From the NCBI GenBank assembly GCA_039028975.1, contig JBCCHB010000174.1, positions 1-32,866 on the forward strand: a stretch of 32,866 nt of DNA, written 5' to 3'. A program made the translations under genes and the position numbers. Of the stretch, positions 17,249 to 26,221 are shown piece by piece. Origin of the DNA: JAHBNG01 sp039028975 (GTDB taxonomy: Bacteria > Chloroflexota > Anaerolineae > Caldilineales > Caldilineaceae). The notes beneath the pieces are model-generated. The model saw only the letters and a program-made list of their open reading frames with translations. It was not told the origin of the DNA and did not search any database. Every line of letters starts with the position of its first letter. The first letter of the stretch is position 1.

Positions 17249-18058
17249 CTATTGGACATTCACGGGCGCGACCTTCTGATACGAGTTGAGCAGATCATCA
17301 GCAATCACATAGGCCAACCCATCTGCGATCAGTTTAGAATCCTCAGTCAGAACCCTTGCTTGGTAACGCCAGCCTTCTGGCAATTCCAGCCGCTCACCCA
17401 ATGTCTCCAAATCGTCGATGGTCAATGTCGGGTCAATAATTTGCGAGTAGGACTGCATTCGATACACTTCACCAGCTGGCGAGATCAATTCGTAGACCGT
17501 TGCCCTGGCGTTGTAGGTGTAGGTCGTGCTGCGTTGCACTTCGTTCTCTGTGTATAACTTACCGCCGACGGTGCCCTCCCACAGCTTGGTTTCTATGATG
17601 GCGGCTAGGTTCATCTCGATGCCGTTGAAATCGACGGTCTTGCCCGCCGCGGTTTTTCCTTCGCCGACAACCTTGTTGATCACCCAGTAGCGTGGGCCGT
17701 TGAGTTTCACTTCAGCGGCATCGTAGGATTCGGCCATTGCTTCGGTGTCGAGAGCGTCCCACGGATCGGCAGGGCACTCGTTCAAGCCGATTGTATTGTA
17801 GACTTCAACGTTAAATGTTACGCCGCTCCGAAAGACGGGAATGATCTCGCAATAGCGGTAATCGCGAATATCATCTGGGGGCGTCATAAACTGCGTTCGC
17901 GTTACTTCGGGGACTGTCTGTTCTGTGACGTTTGAAGGTAATGCTCTGCAACCGGCGATCACTAAAATGGTAATGAGCGCGGTCAGGCCAATGAACTGCC
18001 TAAACCTAGAGAGGGTGGTCAAAGAACAAACACTGTTTGGTGTTGCATTTGCTTTCAT
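17249..18058 (-). CDS. Putative lipoprotein of unknown function
   Basis: The protein has 269 residues. A charged start is followed by a hydrophobic segment (FIGLTALITILVIAGC) with a lipobox ending at C37, so a membrane-anchored extracytoplasmic lipoprotein is likely. The rest is soluble and rich in beta-type sequence with no domain I recognise; conserved-looking parts include GPRYWVINKVVGEGK and GLAYVIADDLLNSYQ. A strong ribosome binding site (GGAGG, about 9 bases upstream) decides the ATG at 18058. The frame is intact although the genes on both sides (hdeD-like, histidine kinase) are broken. The neighbours suggest an envelope or stress role, but nothing in the protein itself shows this. Confidence 0.8.
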   Translation of the reverse strand: MKANATPNSVCSLTTLSRFRQFIGLTALITILVIAGCRALPSNVTEQTVPEVTRTQFMTPPDDIRDYRYCEIIPVFRSGVTFNVEVYNTIGLNECPADPWDALDTEAMAESYDAAEVKLNGPRYWVINKVVGEGKTAAGKTVDFNGIEMNLAAIIETKLWEGTVGGKLYTENEVQRSTTYTYNARATVYELISPAGEVYRMQSYSQIIDPTLTIDDLETLGERLELPEGWRYQARVLTEDSKLIADGLAYVIADDLLNSYQKVAPVNVQ

Positions 18059-18289
18059 GTAGTTCTCCTCCGAAATGTTGCTAATGGTCTCTTTGAGATT
18101 ACAGCGTTGATAGTTCTTTAGAGTAAAATTCGTGTTTTATAGCAAGAAAATAGCGGTATGCTGCTGCCTGTGCCACTATAGAGAAAAGATGTCACGGACG
18201 GCAGTGACCGCTGTCATAGGTTCTGTCATAGAATAATTTGTGACACCAGTCACTCTCAGTCTGTGACAAAGCTGTGTTACCATAAACAG

Positions 18290-19634
18290 ATGACGGAAAA
18301 AACGATAACAAGTGGATCCGGCATTGTTGTGGCCTTACGCAACTTTTCCTATGTGTGGCTGGTACTTTGCCTGGCTTCATTGATGGTTTTCTGATTTTTT
18401 TGCAGCTCTTAATTTGAACTGGTCCGCCGCACATACGGCACGATCCATGCCGCAATTTTGGCGCTCTATCTCTCCCTGACTGCTTTGGAACAACGCCTAG
18501 GCTCAGCGTATTTGCCTGCGGCCTTGGGGATTGCTGTACTAGGCCTCGTTATCGTCCAGATCATATCTATCTCATCTGGTTTTAGACGTGAGGAATTGGA
18601 ACCGCTGCCCATCGTCCTTAATGTAGTCACTGTCATGTCATTCTGCGCAGTTATGCTCCTCATTGTGGGCTGGAAATATCGTTTAGCGCATGTCATTATG
18701 GCATCGACAATCTATGGGCTGCTCTTTGCTTTCTCGATCATATTCACCGCACCAGAGAGAGAGAGGAAAATTTCATGGTGGGGTGATTGTGATATCTCTC
18801 TTCATGTCAACATCACTAGCCGTAGTCGGCTATTTTGTTTGGCGCTTGAGCCAGACAGAGCAATCCCAGCGGCAGCAGTTGGCCGCTGCCAATAGTCAGC
18901 TACGCCGCCATGCTATCCAACGAGAAGAATTGACCATCAGCCGAGAGTGCAATCGCCTAGCAAGAGAACTCCACGATACGTTGGCCCATTCACTGAGCGG
19001 TGTTGCTGTACAGATTGAAGCCGCCCAAGCGCTCTGGTCAACCGACCCAGAATCCGCAGAGGTCATGCTGTCTCGCGCCGACGATATGGCTAGAACTAGG
19101 CTAACCGAGGCCAGACGAGCGTTGCAATCTCTGCGGGCCACGCCGTTACAAGATTTAGGATTGAGTCTGGCCCTGCAAGCGATGGGCGAGGAAGTGGCAG
19201 CACGCGCAGGGGCAACCTTAAAAACAGAACTTCCGCTCCGTCTAACAGCAAATCTGGAACCCCATGCCGAACAAAATCTCTATCGCATTGCCTAGGAAGC
19301 CTTAGAAAATATCGTGCGACATGCAAGAGCCAAGACCATATCCTTGACCTTGGTCGAAACAGCGGACGAACTTCATCTGGAGATCGTGGATGATGGCATC
19401 GGGTTTGATAATAGTTCCAAGACAGGCAGAGACGGTTCCAACGGGCATTATGGCTTGCAAGGCATGGCCGAACGTGCTGCGCTAAGTGATGCCTCATTTA
19501 AGGTTGAAAGCCAGTTGGGCGAGGGGACAGCCATTGCTGTTATACTCCGCCAGAAAAGCCTTGTCCCGACTCTTGTCCAATCTACTCTGGAGAATCTAGA
19601 CAAGGGAGGACAGAACTTTTCTGGCCATTTTTAA
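18290..19634 (+). pseudogene. NarX-type sensor histidine kinase with several stops and a frameshift
   Basis: A start at ATG 18290 gives MTEKTITSGSGIVVALRNFS and a first hydrophobic helix, then TGA (18392-18394) and TAA (18410-18412) in the same frame, which continues with further membrane helices to about 18770 (AHVIMASTIYGLLFAFSIIF). The reading then moves to another frame near an AG repeat (18757-18775) and gives the last helix (GGVIVISLFMSTSLAVVGYF). The HisKA_3 dimerisation/phosphoacceptor segment follows (RELHDTLAHSLSGVAVQIEA, H-box HDT). A TAG at 19293-19295 replaces a codon in the N-box (YRIA*EALENIVRHA; glutamine is usual there). The ATP-binding end (DDGIGFD, HYGLQGMAERA) continues to TAA at 19632. 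The partner response regulator starts 12 bases later. Four separate lesions make a functional kinase very unlikely. Confidence 0.88.
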
Positions 19635-19646
19635 GTTGAGGAAAGC

Positions 19647-20321
19647 ATGATGATTCGTATTTTACTTGTTGATGATCAGATCATGGTTCGGGAAGGATTG
19701 GCCGCGATCATTGGCACGGATCCCGAAATTGAAGTCGTTGGGCAGGCCGATAACGGAGAAGAGGCCTTGGCTCAAGTACGGGCGCTAGCGCCAGACCTGG
19801 TGGTAATGGATCTGCAAATGCCGGTAATGAATGGGGTCCAAGCCACAGAGGCCTTAAATGAAAGTCATCCATCCCTGCCCGTTTTGGTGCTGACCACCTA
19901 TGCGGCAGATGAGTGGGTCTTTGACGCCATTCGAGCGGGTGCAGCGGGCTATCTGCTCAAAGACTCGCGACGGGATGAGTTGGTGGCAGCGATCAAAGGC
20001 ACGATGGCTGGCGAATCGTTTCTTGATCCAGCCATTGCTGGTAAATTGATGAAGCAATTTAGTCAAAAAAACATGCCTTCTCAATTGGAGGTAGATCCTG
20101 CTAATCTAACTGCCAACCTGACCGAACGCGAACGTGATGTATTGCGCCTCATTGGCCAGGGCTTGAACAATAGCGCAATCGCCGAACGTCTGCATCTCGC
20201 CCCAGGCACGGTGCGCAATTATGTCAGCACCATCTTTGAAAAACTTGAGGTGGCGGATCGGACGCAGGCGGCAATCATCGCCATGAAGGCTGGTCTTGTT
20301 GGAAGTTCTACGGAAATCTGA
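19647..20321 (+). CDS. NarL/LuxR-family response regulator
   Basis: A 224-residue two-component regulator. The receiver domain (1-120) has the acidic pair D9-D10, the phosphoacceptor D55 in VVMDLQMP, a TT switch (LVLTTYAAD) and K in YLLKDS. The C-terminal LuxR HTH (about 155-215) reads LTERERDVLRLIGQGLNNSAI and continues TVRNYVSTIFEKL. All functional residues are present. The ribosome binding site GAGGA precedes the ATG. It was surely paired with the histidine kinase just upstream, which is now broken, so it is probably an orphan that is either unphosphorylated or served by another kinase or a small-molecule phosphodonor. The targets are unknown. Confidence 0.95.
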   Translation: MMIRILLVDDQIMVREGLAAIIGTDPEIEVVGQADNGEEALAQVRALAPDLVVMDLQMPVMNGVQATEALNESHPSLPVLVLTTYAADEWVFDAIRAGAAGYLLKDSRRDELVAAIKGTMAGESFLDPAIAGKLMKQFSQKNMPSQLEVDPANLTANLTERERDVLRLIGQGLNNSAIAERLHLAPGTVRNYVSTIFEKLEVADRTQAAIIAMKAGLVGSSTEI

Positions 20322-20324
20322 TTC

Positions 20325-21017
20325 GTGAATAATAAGGAAACAAAACGGATTTCACGATTGACTGAAATCATCACCCAATTGCAGACCAAAAGGCTTTTGA
20401 CAGCGTCTGAACTTGCCACCAAGTTTTCGGTAAGTGTCAGGACAATTTATAGAGATATTAGAGCTTTGGAACAAGCGGGCATTCCAATTTACGTTGAAGA
20501 AGGTAAAGGGTACGGACTTATGGAGCATTACAGGCTTCCGCCTGTGATGTTTACAGAAAGTGAAGCAAATGCATTAATTACTGCTGAACAATTAGTTCTG
20601 AAAAACAAAGATTCATCTTTAATCAAAGACTATGCAAACGCTATCGATAAAATCAAGTCCGTCCTAAATCGAAATGCAAAAGACAATGCCAACTTGCTTT
20701 CTGAACGGACACAATTCAGCCAACTCAAGGATATCGAGAGAACGAGTAGTAATTTATCTGCTTTGCAATTTGCGCTGACTAATTTTTTCTTGGCAAAAAT
20801 TAACTATACAAATGTGGCTAATGAAACGACGAACAGAACGATTGAGCCATTTGCTTTGTTAAGCGCACGAGATGGTTGGTTATTGGTGGCGTGGTGCCGT
20901 TTGCGTAAGGAATTTCGGCATTTTCGACTGGATAGGATTAGAAAGTTAGAGATCCTTTCCGAAGGATTTACGCCTCATGATATGACTTTACAAGAATTTT
21001 TTGATCGCTACGACTGA
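20325..21017 (+). CDS. HTH/WYL-domain transcriptional regulator (YafY type)
   Basis: The 230-residue protein has an N-terminal winged HTH (RISRLTEIITQLQTKRLLTA, then TIYRDIRALEQAGIPIYVEE) and a C-terminal WYL-type ligand-binding domain (about 135-215, IEPFALLSARDGWLLVAWC, then RHFRLDRIRKLEIL). It starts at a GTG only 3 bases after the response-regulator stop and has no strong ribosome binding site of its own, so coupling is possible. The DNA is visibly richer in A/T and the protein richer in lysine and asparagine than the flanking genes. The sequence style is that of Bacteroidota YafY proteins, suggesting acquisition by transfer. WYL regulators often bind nucleic-acid-derived ligands; the ligand here is unknown. 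Confidence 0.92.
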   Translation: MNNKETKRISRLTEIITQLQTKRLLTASELATKFSVSVRTIYRDIRALEQAGIPIYVEEGKGYGLMEHYRLPPVMFTESEANALITAEQLVLKNKDSSLIKDYANAIDKIKSVLNRNAKDNANLLSERTQFSQLKDIERTSSNLSALQFALTNFFLAKINYTNVANETTNRTIEPFALLSARDGWLLVAWCRLRKEFRHFRLDRIRKLEILSEGFTPHDMTLQEFFDRYD

Positions 21018-21353
21018 TTTCGATGGTAATTTAAATTGTGTGTAAATAGCCTTCAGCTATCAAGAGATACCGCAAAGCTACACAACAATTGAATTACGAC
21101 CCTGATTTCGCTCATCAGACAAATGTGTGCAAATGAACCTTTTCATGAGTGATGACTCTGCTAGATTGCACACTTTGCTTAGATGATCTACTGATTTTTT
21201 AGACCCCTGACATACTGTTGTCACAACGCTCCATTATACTCAGTACACCGCAACGCTGTTAACGCAACAGCGTCGGTCAAGTGGTCAAACCCGGCCCATT
21301 GGCTCTAATTGCGGTTTCTGAACCATTCCTAAAAATAGTGGAGACTTTAGACA
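21018..21353. other. Intergenic region with a perfect hairpin
   Basis: There is no gene here. A perfect 8-bp hairpin, ACGCTGTT-AACGC-AACAGCGT, lies at 21253-21273, about 80 bases before the hydrolase ATG. It has no T-run, so it looks more like an operator or an mRNA structure than a terminator. A GTGGAG ribosome binding site at 21339-21344 serves the downstream gene. Confidence 0.6.
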
Positions 21354-22298
21354 ATGTTTAATCCAACCGATTTTCCCAATCCCACCCTCATTTCAGTCAA
21401 CGGTATAGAACTCGAAGTCTTTGAGGCGGGCCGACAGAATGCAGGACGCCCCATTATACTCTGCCACGGCTGGCCAGAGCATGCCTTTTCTTGGCGCCAT
21501 CAGGTGCCCGCCCTTGCCGCAGCGGGCTACCATGTCATCGCCCCAAACCAGCGAGGCTATGGCAACTCATCTCGTCCGACCGAAGTAACTGACTATGACA
21601 TTGAACACTTGTCGGGTGATCTCATCGCACTTCTTGATCACTACGGGTACGAAGACGCCACCTTTGTCGGTCACGATTGGGGCGCGATGGTCGTTTGGTG
21701 GCTGACCTTATTGCACCCAAACCGTGTCAATGGCGTTATAAACCTGAGCGTACCCTACCAAGCGCGCGGAGAAAGACCCTGGATCGAGTGGATGGAGGAA
21801 ATATTTGGCGGCGACTACTACTTTGTCCACTTCAATCGACAGCCAGGTGTCGCCGACGCCGTACTCGAAGAAAATACATTCCAGTTCCTTCGCAACATGT
21901 ACCGGAAGAACATTCCCGCAACAGAGCCTCGGCCAGGCATGGCGATGATTAATCTTGCCAGAGCAGAAGCACCGCTCGGTGAACCCATAATGAGCGACAG
22001 CGAACTGGCCGTTTTCGTCTCCGCCTTCGAATCATCAGGGTTCACGGGCAGTATCAATTGGTACAGAAACCTTGACCGCAACTGGCACCTATTGGCAGAC
22101 GTGAACCCAATCATCCAACAGCCCACGCTCATGATCTATGGCGACCAGGATCTGATCCCGAAGTCTGAAAAACTAACGGAGTTCGTGCCCAATGTGGACA
22201 TGGTCAATCTGGATTGTGGTCATTGGATCCAGCAAGAAAAGCCAGAGGAAACAAACCAAGCAATTTTAAAGTGGTTGGAACAGCAGGGCGACACCTAA
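21354..22298 (+). CDS. Epoxide-hydrolase-like alpha/beta hydrolase
   Basis: A 314-residue alpha/beta-hydrolase. HGWPE (39-42 plus E) provides the oxyanion hole, and the nucleophile elbow GHDWGA carries aspartate D108, which is the mark of epoxide hydrolases and haloalkane dehalogenases rather than esterases. The acid is D266 (or D264) in YGDQDLIP and the base is H290 in CGHWIQQE. A tyrosine in the cap (Y237 in NWYRN) matches the ring-opening tyrosine of epoxide hydrolases. Length and motif order are normal. The expected reaction is hydrolysis of an epoxide to a diol through an ester intermediate on D108. It is transcribed towards the AraC regulator on the opposite strand. It lacks a signal peptide, so it is cytoplasmic. 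Confidence 0.9.
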   Translation: MFNPTDFPNPTLISVNGIELEVFEAGRQNAGRPIILCHGWPEHAFSWRHQVPALAAAGYHVIAPNQRGYGNSSRPTEVTDYDIEHLSGDLIALLDHYGYEDATFVGHDWGAMVVWWLTLLHPNRVNGVINLSVPYQARGERPWIEWMEEIFGGDYYFVHFNRQPGVADAVLEENTFQFLRNMYRKNIPATEPRPGMAMINLARAEAPLGEPIMSDSELAVFVSAFESSGFTGSINWYRNLDRNWHLLADVNPIIQQPTLMIYGDQDLIPKSEKLTEFVPNVDMVNLDCGHWIQQEKPEETNQAILKWLEQQGDT

Positions 22299-22312
22299 AC
22301 TGCGGTCGCTTT

Positions 22313-22328
22313 GAAAACAGGTGTTTTC
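22313..22328. other. 16-bp palindrome between convergent genes
   Basis: GAAAACAGGTGTTTTC is an inverted repeat with 7-bp arms and a 2-base centre, 14 bases after the hydrolase stop. It may be a bidirectional transcription stop or a protein-binding site; the loop is too small for a classical terminator. Confidence 0.35.
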
Positions 22329-22388
22329 CTAAATCGTGAGTTCGCCCGATGCCATCAGATTGCAAATATATCAATCAATGGGCAGCAA

Positions 22389-23384
22389 TTACTGAACACT
22401 CGCCCGAGCAACCTCTGGCGTTTGTCCCGTCCAGCCACGGAAGGCACGGAAGAAAGAATTCGGGTCATCGTAGCCTAACAAGAACGCTATCTGCCCGCTA
22501 CTGTACTCGGATTTGGCTAGATAATGACGCGCCAATTCTTCACGCAAGCCATCTAACACATGCTGAAAGCTGGTGCCTTCGTTGCGTAGATGGCGTTGCA
22601 AGGTTCGCGGGCTGACAGCCAACCGTGATGCCACATCGCCGACTCTGTATTGCCCGTTTGCCATAATCTCCATCAAGCAAGCCCGGACTTTCTCCCTGTA
22701 GGTCGCGTTTTGGGCTAAATCCTGCATCCGTTGATTGAGTTGTGGCTCGAAGATTGACCACATAGCGTCGTTGGCGGTGAGGAAAGGGCGTTCTGCGTCT
22801 CGTGCCGAGTATGTTACACCATTGAAGTCCGATTGAGTGAGGCGCACCCCAAAGTAATCCTCATAGACAGCTTTTTCTGGAATCTCCGCTGTCGTATGGA
22901 CGCTCTGGGGCACAAGGTGCTCGCGGGTTGCTAGGCGCGGCATATATACCCACCAGGCTAATTCCGCTGCGACCAAGCTCGGTGGCAAGTCACTATGTTC
23001 TGGCAACGCACCGATTTTGATGGTGGTTCGTTCGTTGATCGTTTGAACGAGCAGGCGGATCGGGCCTACAAGTGGCTTGTAATACGCAATGCGCTTGGCT
23101 GCGACATTAAGGTTCGGGCTACAGAAAGACGCGAACAACGGAGGGCTGAATATTTCTGGTGTGCTACTCATTGCAAAGTCTACTGGGAAAGTAGGATTAT
23201 CGCGCAAAACGGTCGCAAGCCCATCCCATAGCCGGAAATATTCCTCGCCTGTAATCATCGGTGATTTGCGCGATAACAAATCGAGAGGCAAGCCCGCATA
23301 GCGCAAGACATCCTGCGTCGAAACCTTCAGATCCTTAAAGAGTGCCTGCCAACTCGTCTCGAATGGGTATTTGCGATCGTCCAT
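22389..23384 (-). CDS. AraC-family regulator with an OruR-type N-terminal domain
   Basis: The 331-residue protein has an N-terminal ligand-sensing domain of the AraC 'arabinose-binding-like' type (about 20-205; LPLDLLSRKSPMITGEEYFR is typical). A C-terminal pair of HTH motifs (about 235-331) includes VGDVASRLAVSPRTLQRHL and SSGQIAFLLGYDDPNSFFRA, followed by the conserved GQTPEVAR end. Related regulators (OruR, ArgR-like, OxyR-unrelated activators) control catabolic genes. Transcription runs towards the epoxide-hydrolase-like gene, which it may or may not regulate. The ATG at 23384 fits the family start. Intact. Confidence 0.93.
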   Translation of the reverse strand: MDDRKYPFETSWQALFKDLKVSTQDVLRYAGLPLDLLSRKSPMITGEEYFRLWDGLATVLRDNPTFPVDFAMSSTPEIFSPPLFASFCSPNLNVAAKRIAYYKPLVGPIRLLVQTINERTTIKIGALPEHSDLPPSLVAAELAWWVYMPRLATREHLVPQSVHTTAEIPEKAVYEDYFGVRLTQSDFNGVTYSARDAERPFLTANDAMWSIFEPQLNQRMQDLAQNATYREKVRACLMEIMANGQYRVGDVASRLAVSPRTLQRHLRNEGTSFQHVLDGLREELARHYLAKSEYSSGQIAFLLGYDDPNSFFRAFRGWTGQTPEVARASVQ

Positions 23385-23564
23385 AGCGGATAGCCTTTCT
23401 TCTCAAGAAACATGCCTGCACTTTCACCTTTCTATCCAGGGATGTTCAGTGCTCACAGATACGGCCCGAAATTGTAATGCAGACACCCCTGCCTGTGTTA
23501 GGATTTGCCAGAACTGAACAGACCTGCCTTTCTATCGGTAACCCTATCGTACAATAGCGATCCG

Positions 23565-23602
23565 AACGGGATCAACAAAATAAAAATTCTGTCGATCCCG
23601 TT
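23565..23602. other. Inverted repeat upstream of the AraC gene
   Basis: AACGGGATC (23565-23573) and GATCCCGTT (23594-23602) are perfect 9-bp inverted arms 20 bases apart, with an A/T-rich centre. They lie just after the stop of the minus-strand dehydrogenase remnant and 180 bases before the AraC start. A degenerate terminator or an operator is possible. Confidence 0.4.
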
Positions 23603-23617
23603 AATCTTGTCCATTCT

Positions 23618-24497
23618 TTACTCAGCAAGCGCCATTTCAAGTGTGGTTAGCAAGGTGCCGACCAGCATATCGACCTTCCAAACAGCCTGCGGTAGAGGGT
23701 TGGCTCCTTCGGCCGAGCGTTGGGTCGCCTGCTTAAGTGTGGTCTGAGTGGCTGGCTGGCCGATCAAAGCCGCTTCAATATTGGTCATCTTCAGCGGAAT
23801 CTGGGAGACGTCGCCCACACCCATGCCCGCATCCGTGATGGTGTCGCCATCTACAACTAATCTTACGGTACACTCAACAATTGGCCACTCCGCTTCGAAG
23901 CGACTGATCGAGCGAAAATAGGCGTTCTTTTCGCCAGCGGCCGGGGCCGGCAACACGACATGTGTCAAGACTTCACCCATTTCCAGCATGTGGTCCCGAT
24001 CGTGGGCGGATCTATCCCCATAGAGATCGAGAATCGACATCTCTCGCTGCGTGGTCTTTACCGTGGCGTTGTACGCCATAAGCGCTCCGCCCAGAGTCGA
24101 GGCATGAGGATGAGCGCAGCCTCCTCTGTCAAAGATGACCCCGTTGGGATGATGTCCCTCACGGCAGCCACAGACCTCGTCCCCTTTCTTGAGGCAGGGA
24201 AGGTCTGGATGGCGGAAGTACCAGCAGCGGGTCTTCTGCAGCAAGCTACCGCCAAAAGAGGCCGCCCAGCTAATCTGTGGCGTGGCTAGACCGTTGGCCG
24301 CTTTGGAGAGACCACCATAGCCACCAGCCGTGATTGGATTGTTCCCTACCTGATCAATGGTTACCAGCGAACCGATGGAGATGGAGCCATCTGCGGCCTG
24401 CTCGATTTGATCAAGGCCCGGTAGCTAATGGATGTCGACGATTGGACCGTCCGAAACACCCGTGCGGTAGCGGGCATGCAGAAGGATATTTTCTAGC
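23618..24497 (-). pseudogene. Xanthine-dehydrogenase-family FAD-binding subunit, truncated and with a nonsense codon
   Basis: The frame reads as the FAD subunit of molybdenum hydroxylases (CoxM/XdhB/HcrB-like). From the 5' side it has LLHARYRTG, VDIH, a TAG at 24425-24427, LPGLDQIE, GSISIGSLVTI, and GNNPITAGGYGG. These are followed by a cysteine-rich insertion (RCWYFRHPDLPCLKKGD, then CGCREGHH), as in hydroxybenzoyl-CoA-reductase-like subunits with an extra Fe-S cluster, then HPHASTLGGALMAYNATV and an intact C-terminal domain to TAA at 23618. The beginning of the FAD domain, with the usual AGGTDL loop, is missing: similarity stops at about 24497 and another stop lies at 24503-24505. The remnant cannot bind FAD properly. 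The [2Fe-2S] subunit remnant lies 1.1 kb upstream, beyond a hydrolase gene. No molybdopterin subunit is present in the window. Confidence 0.85.
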
Positions 24498-24581
24498 GTT
24501 TGTTAGCTAGACCAATGCCCACAGAATGGGACAAAACGGCTATTGATTCCCAGTCATTGAATGGCCGCTTTTCCTCTGCAC

Positions 24582-25523
24582 TTATTCCTCTGCCAAGAAG
24601 CGATGAATGTCTTCTGCCACGACGTTTGGTACTTCCATTTGCGGCACATGGCCTGCATTTTCGAGAGTGACTAACTGCGCATCGGGGATATTGTTCGCAA
24701 AATACTCAGCCGCATTGCGCAACACCACCTTGTCGTGAATGCCGTAATAGACAAGCGTGGGTGCTTGAATCTTCGAAAGATCGTCCTTCAGATTGAAATA
24801 AAGGCCATTCTTTACCGATGTGATTAGAACGTCATCCACAAATTCATTGGTTTCGTTCACCTGCTCCATCATCAGATTCTTGATGGGTCCCGGAAGGTCC
24901 GGCACTTGGTAATACAGGCGCTCAAGCAGAACATCAAACTCTTCTTCGCTTTCAAGGTCCTCGCCAAATCCGATATACGTCACGTGATCGTCAATCTTCA
25001 GCCCAGCCGAGTTAACCAGTACTAGCTTATTCAAGTCCTCAGGATACTTGATCGCATAAGCACCGGACGTGTGCCCACCCATCGAATTCCCAACAAGGTG
25101 GAACTTAGTCACGTCAATTGCGTGCAGAAAGTCGTGCAAAAAAGTAGACTGCCCATCAATGGAATAGTCACGGTCCAGATCACGTGCATTTTCCCCGTGA
25201 CCAGCCAGATCTGGGAGAACAAGATGGTAATGTTTGGACAACAGTTCGGCAGATTGTAGAAAGCTGTTCTTATCGTCGCCCATGCCATGCACGAGTACAA
25301 GTGTGTCCTTGCCACCGCGCTCAGCACTTTCAAAGTAATTGACCGTGTACCCATCCAGCGTCAGTGTGCGCTTCTCTAATCCTGCCGCATTCGCATATTG
25401 ATTGTTCACAAAGTCAACTATCACCTGCGGAAAAGCAAAATAAATCGTGGCGCCTGCTGCTACAACAAGGACAACAAGTCCCGCAAGTATCTGTAATAAA
25501 CGTTTCATCTTTTTTCCCTTCAA
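24582..25523 (-). CDS. Membrane-anchored alpha/beta hydrolase
   Basis: A 313-residue serine hydrolase with an N-terminal membrane anchor (LLQILAGLVVLVVAAGATIY, residues 9-28). The catalytic triad is visible: S147 in GNSMGG, D264 in GIHDKVV and H292 in NAGHVPQME, with HGMGDD (79-84) forming the oxyanion hole. It resembles lipase or ester/C-C-bond hydrolases of the monoacylglycerol-lipase/MhpC type. The substrate is unknown. A second ATG (M6) is an alternative start. It is intact, and lies between two broken molybdenum-hydroxylase genes in the same orientation. It therefore either arrived with a rearrangement or was a member of that operon that kept its function. Confidence 0.9.
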   Translation of the reverse strand: MKGKKMKRLLQILAGLVVLVVAAGATIYFAFPQVIVDFVNNQYANAAGLEKRTLTLDGYTVNYFESAERGGKDTLVLVHGMGDDKNSFLQSAELLSKHYHLVLPDLAGHGENARDLDRDYSIDGQSTFLHDFLHAIDVTKFHLVGNSMGGHTSGAYAIKYPEDLNKLVLVNSAGLKIDDHVTYIGFGEDLESEEEFDVLLERLYYQVPDLPGPIKNLMMEQVNETNEFVDDVLITSVKNGLYFNLKDDLSKIQAPTLVYYGIHDKVVLRNAAEYFANNIPDAQLVTLENAGHVPQMEVPNVVAEDIHRFLAEE

Positions 25524-25579
25524 TTCAATATTTGGTTAAGTTCATGTTCGGCATGCTGACACTTCGAACTGGCGCTTGC

Positions 25580-25735
25580 CTAGCCTGCCCTTTGTGAAGC
25601 GGGAGGCTGACAGATACCACCGCCACAGGCCATTTTGGTCCCAGTCAGACCGGCCTGTTCGCGAATCAGATCGACAGCGGTGTCGGTCGGATGTGGATCA
25701 AACTCAAATTCCTTTCCGTTAATCGTCGTTTTCAT
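25580..25735 (-). pseudogene. Remnant of a [2Fe-2S] subunit of a molybdenum hydroxylase
   Basis: The ATG at 25735 opens MKTTINGKEFEFDPHPTDTA, then VDLIREQAGLTGTKMACGGG and ICQ, after which the frame loses similarity and ends in TAG at 25580-25582 (51 codons). The first part is the plant-type ferredoxin fold of CoxS/XdhC-like subunits, which normally read GTKxGCGxGxCGACT and continue for about 150 residues. Only the first two cluster cysteines remain. Together with the FAD-subunit remnant downstream it marks a former xanthine-dehydrogenase-type operon. Confidence 0.78.
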
Positions 25736-26221
25736 GTAGCTTCAACCCTTGCTTGAAATGAAATGTTAATTATCCGTAAGCCATTGCTCAAACTGCTCTG
25801 GGATGTTCCGATAAGCGAGGACAGAACTTCTCTTGCCATTTGCATAACGTACCGATTGACAAGACACCTAATTCTTGCACAATGGCCGTGGTAAATTCGG
25901 CAGTTCGTTGTCCAAGCTTCAAATGATCTGTTTATGCAAAGGATAGTATACAGAGTAGCATGCCTTAAATCACTAGCGTACTGCGCCAACATACTCGCAG
26001 ACTGCGCCAACCTGACAACTACGGATACGTCCCTCCGGCAAACACATACTGATGATAACCTTGCCCCAAATTATCATGCATCACGTTGTGATAACAGTGG
26101 TCGCCACCGCCAAAGGGTAAGACTTCCACTGGCTCATCAAGCGATGATGGCGAGAATGATGTTGTCACCGATAAGGATGTTTCATCTGGTCATAGGTTGT
26201 TCCATTTTGAAATTTATCTGA
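25736..26221. other. Region without an assignable gene
   Basis: No gene can be named. A minus-strand frame is open from 26189 to TAG at 26019-26021 (56 codons) and reads like protein (DEPVEVLPFGGGDHCYHNVM, then GYHQYVFAGGTYP), but it has no good start and no family I recognise. It may be the end of a lost gene. ACTGCGCCAAC is repeated at 25979-25989 and 26000-26010. Confidence 0.4.

Noticed and set aside
18192..18455. Minus-strand frame of 87 codons
   Set aside because: It is antisense to the start of the histidine-kinase pseudogene, without motif or leader.
16579..19634. Stop-codon reassignment or readthrough as an explanation for the in-frame stops
   Set aside because: TAG, TGA and TAA all occur, together with frameshifts, and the neighbouring genes use normal stops.
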